From positions 124,001 to 188,000 of the forward strand of contig NZ_JAAWWP010000003.1 in the NCBI RefSeq assembly GCF_012273655.1: 64,000 bases of DNA, in the 5' to 3' direction. The position numbers and the translations under genes are program-made. The DNA is from Streptomyces physcomitrii. GTDB taxonomy: Bacteria > Actinomycetota > Actinomycetes > Streptomycetales > Streptomycetaceae. The notes under the pieces are model-generated. The model was not told the origin of the DNA, did no database searches, and saw nothing but the letters and a program-made list of their open reading frames with translations. Shown here piece by piece: positions 60,632 to 64,000 of the stretch (positions are counted from its first letter, which is position 1; every line of letters starts with the position of its first letter).

Positions 60632-60760
60632 TCACCAGCCCTGCCGGGCCGCCGCTGCCACCCGGGCCGGTTCCTCGCAGGCGAGGAGGTCGATCAGGAG
60701 TCCGCGGACGAGGGCGAGGGCCCGGGTCGCCCGTGCCTCGGCGGCCGGTGCGCGGGTGGT
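60632..60760 (-). pseudogene. Remnant of a TetR-type regulator C-terminus
   Basis: The last 30 or so residues of this frame read ALALVRGLLIDLLACEEP then ARVAAAARQGW and stop. This resembles the C-terminal helix of many streptomycete TetR regulators. No DNA-binding domain is found upstream, where the SDR remnant begins. Assignment by pattern only. Confidence 0.4.
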
Positions 60761-60805
60761 GCTCGACGGGCGGGGAGCGGGTGGTGCTCGACGGGCGGGG
60801 AGCGG
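60756..60805. repeat. Perfect tandem duplication of 25 bp
   Basis: GTGGTGCTCGACGGGCGGGG plus AGCGG occurs at 60756-60780 and 60781-60805. It falls at the damaged 5' end of the SDR remnant. Confidence 0.85.
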
Positions 60806-61433
60806 GCGGGCCTCGACGAGGCGGTGGCGCGGCTGCGCGCGGAGGGGGTCGAGGTGACCGGCGCCGCCTTCGACGTGACCGAGCGCGGGGCGGCCGAGGA
60901 GGCGGTGGCGGCGCTCGGCACGCTGGACGTCCTGGTCAACAACGTCGGCCACCGGGACCGGCGCGGCTCCGAGGAGCTGACGCCGGAGGACCTGGCGCGG
61001 CGGCTGCTCGACGTGCACCTCACCTCCGCGTACGCGCTGAGCCGGATCGTCGCCCGGGAGCTGAAGAGCCGCGGCAGGCCCGGGCGCCTCATCAACGTCT
61101 CCTCGGTGATGGCGCGGCCCGGCCGCCGCGGGGATGTCGCCTACACCGCCGCGAAGTCCGGCCTGGACGGGCTCACCCGGGCACTCGCGGCCGACCTCGG
61201 CCTTCGGCATCACCGTCAACGCCGTCGCCCCCGGCACCTTCGCCACCGACGTCAACGCCCGCCTCGCCGAGGACCCCCAGTGGGCGGACTGGCTGAAGTC
61301 CCGTACCGCGCTAGGGCGTTGGGGCAGGCCGGAGGAGATCGCGGGGCTCGTGGTCTTCCTCGCCGGGCCGTCCTCGTCCTTCCTCACCGGCCAGTCCATC
61401 GCGGTGGACGGCGGGATGACGACGACCTTCTGA
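60806..61433 (+). pseudogene. Broken short-chain dehydrogenase/reductase
   Basis: From LDEAVARLRAEGVEVTGAAFDVTERG through [48 protein letters not shown] (catalytic Ser, YTAAK), this is an SDR. At about 61197-61205 the frame shifts, and [19 protein letters not shown] ... [17 protein letters not shown] continues in another frame to 61433. The N-terminal TGxxxGIG cofactor motif is also missing. One frameshift and a lost 5' end mean it is not functional as read. A sequencing error could explain the shift but not the missing N-terminus. Confidence 0.8.
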
Positions 61434-61465
61434 CCGCCGGGGCGGCCCGGCGCGTACGGCGCTTC

Positions 61466-61852
61466 TCAGGCCGGGTCGGGCACCCGCAGCCGGAGCAACT
61501 CCGCGTGGCGCAGGGCCTGGTCGAGGAGTTGGGAGACATGGTGGTCGTAGAGGTCGTAGACGACGCTGCGGCCACGGCGGGTGCCGGTGACCAGGCCCAG
61601 CTCGCGCAGCAGCCGCAGTTGGTGCGAGCAGGCCGACTGCTCCATGCCGACCGCGCTCGCCAACTCCGTTGCGGGGCAAGGTCCTTCGCGCAGGCGCGCC
61701 AGGATCCGCAGCCGGGAGGGGGTGCCGAGGGCGTGCAGGGTGGCGGCGGCGTCCCGGGCGGTCTCGGCCGTCAGCCGGGTGTGCGGCAAAGCGGTGCCGC
61801 TGCCGACCCCCGGGCCTGCAGAAGCGTTCATTCCGTGGCCCATGCGCCGCAT
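61466..61852 (-). CDS. ArsR/SmtB-family regulator, possible metal sensor
   Basis: 128 residues. The winged helix-turn-helix is ATLHALGTPSRLRILARLREGPCPATELASAVGMEQSACSHQLRLLRELGLVTGTRRGRSVVYDL. The following YDHHVSQLLDQALRHAELL resembles the alpha-5 metal site of CzrA/NmtR-type sensors (Asp and His residues spaced as expected, last ligand position unclear). Starts could also be at the Met at 61840 or 61831. No transporter is adjacent in the window. Confidence 0.87.
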   Translation of the reverse strand: MRRMGHGMNASAGPGVGSGTALPHTRLTAETARDAAATLHALGTPSRLRILARLREGPCPATELASAVGMEQSACSHQLRLLRELGLVTGTRRGRSVVYDLYDHHVSQLLDQALRHAELLRLRVPDPA

Positions 61853-62248
61853 CCTACGGACCGGGGTGCGGGGCGGTCCGCTGAGCGGAGCATCGCGTCC
61901 GATAGCCGTTCCCGGCGAGGCTCTCCCCGGGCCTCGGCGGCTCGGGCATGCGAGGCCCGCTCGTTCGTACGCCCGGTCGGTACGGCTCCCGCTCCCCGGC
62001 CCCTGGCGGCGGACCGCCCGGCCGGAACCGCAGGAAGCACCTCAGAACCGGTCGTCCGGTAGGCCAGGCGACGACGCCTGCCGCGCCCGGCGGCCCTCCG
62101 GCCGGGCGGGTCCGTGCCTCCCGGGCCGGGTCGCGGCACCCGGACCGGCGATTGGCCGGAATGCATCCCTCGGTCCCGCCGGAACCCCTTCCCCGGAATG
62201 TCCGTCATTCAGGACAAGAGGGGGGATGAGCGAGAAGGAGGAGCAGCC

Positions 62249-63214
62249 ATGAGCGTCGAGCCGCCGCAGGCATGGAACCCCCAACCGCCCGCCGCCCGGG
62301 GCGGGTTGACCGGAGGCGAGTTCCCTCCGCCGGGACCGCCGGTGCCGCCCGGGCCGCCGGTGCCACCCCGAGCGCCGTCCGCGCCGGAGGCGCCCGCCTC
62401 GCCGGAGCTGCGGTTCGCGGTGCTCGGGCCGCTGACGGTGGAGCGGGACGGGGTCCCGGCCCACCTCGGGGCGGTCATGGAACGCTCGCTGCTCGCCCTG
62501 CTCGCGCTGCGCGCGGGCGAGACCGTCGCCCGGGAGGAGGTCATCGACGCCCTGTGGGGCGAGCATCCGCCGCCCTCCGCCTGGTCGCTCGTGCACAGCC
62601 ATGTGGCGCGGCTGCGGCGCTGGATCGAGCCACGCCGCCACACCGGCCCGGCCACCATGCTGGCGGGTGACGAGGGCTACCGGCTCCAGGTCACCGCCGA
62701 CCGCCTCGACCTGCTGCGCTTCCACCAGGCGGCGGAGCGGGCGGAGGCGGCGTACGCCCGGGGACCGGCCGCCGCACGGCCGCTGTTCGCGGCGGCGCTG
62801 GGCTGCTGGCGCGGCCCCGTCCTCTCCGACCTGCCGAGCCGGCTGCGCGAGCACCCGGCCGCCCTCGCCGCCACCGCGCGCCGTATCGACGCCGCTCTCG
62901 TACACGCCGAACTGGCCTGCGCGCAGGACGCGTTCGAGGAGGCACTCGGCCCGCTCGGCACCCTCGCCGAGGAGGAGCCCCTGCACGAGGGCCTGGCCGC
63001 CCGCCTCATGCTGACCCTCGCGGCGGCCGGTCGCCCGAACCCGGCCCTGGAGGTCTACGAGACGCTGCGGCACCGCCTCGCCGAGGAGCGCGCGACTGCC
63101 CCGGGTCCGGAGGTCGAGCGCGCCTACGCGCGTCTGCGGGAGACCCACCGGCCTTCTCCATCCGCCACCGGACAGCGCGGCGCCTACGCGCACCCGCGGG
63201 AGACCCGGGGCTGA
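62249..63214 (+). CDS. BTAD-domain (SARP-like) transcriptional regulator
   Basis: 321 residues; strong AGGAGGAG before the ATG. After a Pro-rich N-terminus (1-50), an OmpR-type DNA-binding domain (LRFAVLGPLTVERDGVPAHLGAVMERSLLALLALRAGETVAREEVIDALWGEHPPPSAWSLVHSHVARLRRWI, quoted in part by position 52-125) is followed by the bacterial transcriptional activator domain (LDLLRFHQAAERAEAA..., HEGLAARLMLTLAAAGRPNPALEVYETLRHRLAEE). SARP-like proteins often activate secondary metabolism; the nearest cluster is 25 kb away, so the target is unknown. 61853-62248 holds no gene. Confidence 0.9.
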   Translation: MSVEPPQAWNPQPPAARGGLTGGEFPPPGPPVPPGPPVPPRAPSAPEAPASPELRFAVLGPLTVERDGVPAHLGAVMERSLLALLALRAGETVAREEVIDALWGEHPPPSAWSLVHSHVARLRRWIEPRRHTGPATMLAGDEGYRLQVTADRLDLLRFHQAAERAEAAYARGPAAARPLFAAALGCWRGPVLSDLPSRLREHPAALAATARRIDAALVHAELACAQDAFEEALGPLGTLAEEEPLHEGLAARLMLTLAAAGRPNPALEVYETLRHRLAEERATAPGPEVERAYARLRETHRPSPSATGQRGAYAHPRETRG

Positions 63215-63384
63215 GCCCACCGCCCCGGCGGCACCTCCCCCGCACACCCTCGCGCCGCTCCGCACGCCTCCGGCTTCCGCGCCCAGCTCCGCCGCCCAAC
63301 CCCGAGATCCCCCGGAGTCGTACCCCGAGAACACCCTGAGGCCGCCTCCTCCGACTCCCCCACAGATCCCCCATCACCCCCCGA

Positions 63385-63439
63385 CACCTGTCAGAACCTT
63401 TTGACAGGTGCCGGGCGGGGGTGTCAGCTTCTCCTGACA
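63385..63439. promoter_or_regulatory. Twin operator-like dyads before the last regulator gene
   Basis: CACCTGTCA-N8-TGACAGGTG (63385-63410) and TGTCAG-N6-CTGACA (63422-63439) share the half-site TGTCA. The first contains TTGACA, a perfect -35 hexamer, at 63401-63406. They lie 21 bp before the start codon, so autoregulation is likely. 63215-63384 shows nothing else. Confidence 0.6.
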
Positions 63440-63459
63440 GGTACCGGAGAGGGGGCGCC

Positions 63460-64000
63460 ATGAGCCAGGACGCCATCAGCCGAGAGCCGCCCCCGCACCC
63501 GGACGGGAACCAACTCCCGGGCGGGGCGCCACTCTTGGGCGGCAAGCAACTCCCCGGCAAGGAAGGGGACTTGGGCGAACACCAACCCCCGGGCGAGGAG
63601 CGGCAGTTGGGAGGAGACCAGCTCCTCAAGGTGCTCAACGCGCTGGGCAATCCGCACCGGATGCGGATCGTCGCCGCGCTGGCCGGGGGCCGGAACTACG
63701 TCAGCGCGCTGGCCCGCCAGATCGGCATGGGCCGGCCGCTGCTGCACATGCACCTCCAGCGCCTGGAGGCGGCGGGCCTGGTCGTCGGCTCCCTGGAACT
63801 GTCCGAGGACGGAAAGGCGATGAGGTTCTACGAACTGGCCCCCTTCCGCTACGAACTGACCCCCGAGACGGTCTCCCGAGCCGCCCCGACCCTCACCGAG
63901 GGAGAGAAGGGCGAGAAGGGCGACGGGAGCGGACGGCCCGGCAAGGGCGAGGGCGAGGGCGAGGGCGAGGAGCAGCCCGCCGGGAACCGGGACCGGGACC
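63460..64000 (+). CDS. ArsR-like winged-helix regulator, 3' end beyond window
   Basis: ATG at 63460 after GGAGAGGGGGC; open to the window end (180 codons). The first 45 residues repeat QLPGG/QLGGD-like motifs. The winged helix is QLLKVLNALGNPHRMRIVAALAGGRNYVSALARQIGMGRPLLHMHLQRLEAAGLVVGSLELSEDGKAMRFYEL (residues about 50-120). A Glu/Gly/Lys-rich tail (EGEKGEKGDGSGRPGKGEGEGEGEE) follows. Effector unknown; the twin dyads directly upstream are its likely operators. Confidence 0.8.
   Translation, partial: MSQDAISREPPPHPDGNQLPGGAPLLGGKQLPGKEGDLGEHQPPGEERQLGGDQLLKVLNALGNPHRMRIVAALAGGRNYVSALARQIGMGRPLLHMHLQRLEAAGLVVGSLELSEDGKAMRFYELAPFRYELTPETVSRAAPTLTEGEKGEKGDGSGRPGKGEGEGEGEEQPAGNRDRD

Overview
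The window looks like chromosomal DNA of a Streptomyces (or very close relative). It is very GC-rich, codons end almost always in G or C, the -10/-35 elements are actinomycete-like, and the order purD - dnaX - SRP RNA - tRNA-Ser is familiar from streptomycetes. Everything below comes from reading the sequence; no database search was run.

Layout. 1-4.5 kb: housekeeping core (3'-truncated purD, dnaX, SRP RNA, tRNA-Ser GGA with its terminator). 4.5-17.9 kb: a genomic island between two 111-bp direct repeats, which are the 3' half of tRNA-Ser plus its terminator. It carries a complete type I-E CRISPR-Cas system: array 1, a 47-codon membrane-protein ORF with a TTA codon, a cas3-cse1 fusion, cse2, cas7, cas5, cas6, cas1, cas2 and array 2. 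I found no integrase. The leader-proximal spacer of array 1 reads like the 3' half of a tRNA-Leu gene.

18-22 kb: a two-gene operon of a large P-loop-like ATPase and a membrane-anchored periplasmic-binding-type protein. 22.4-37.2 kb: an orphan natural-product cluster on the minus strand: MFS exporter, one-module NRPS, ATP-grasp ligase, TIM-barrel protein, asparagine-synthase-like amidotransferase, two 2-oxoglutarate/Fe(II) oxygenases, branched-chain aminotransferase, AEC permease and a class V PLP enzyme. The NRPS ends in a beta-lactamase/PBP-like domain whose SxxK serine is a cysteine, probably an offloading domain. The region upstream holds a perfect CRP-type site and two other dyads.

37.6-46.5 kb: secreted peptidoglycan amidase, pyruvate carboxylase, EamA permease with a divergent LysR regulator, and a two-TM potassium channel. 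46.5-55.5 kb: an oxidative uronate/aldarate pathway: an unknown TIM-barrel-like protein, glucarate-dehydratase-like enzyme, KdgD, SSS transporter, IclR regulator, and a fusion of uronate dehydrogenase with 2-oxoglutarate semialdehyde dehydrogenase. Together these would take uronates to 2-oxoglutarate.

55.6-64 kb: a DUF-type protein, lipoprotein metallopeptidase, 27-residue acidic peptide gene, LLM flavin monooxygenase plus GNAT operon preceded by a cysteine-type leader peptide, a decayed TetR/SDR pair, an ArsR regulator, a BTAD (SARP-like) regulator, and a 3'-truncated ArsR-like regulator behind twin operator-like dyads.
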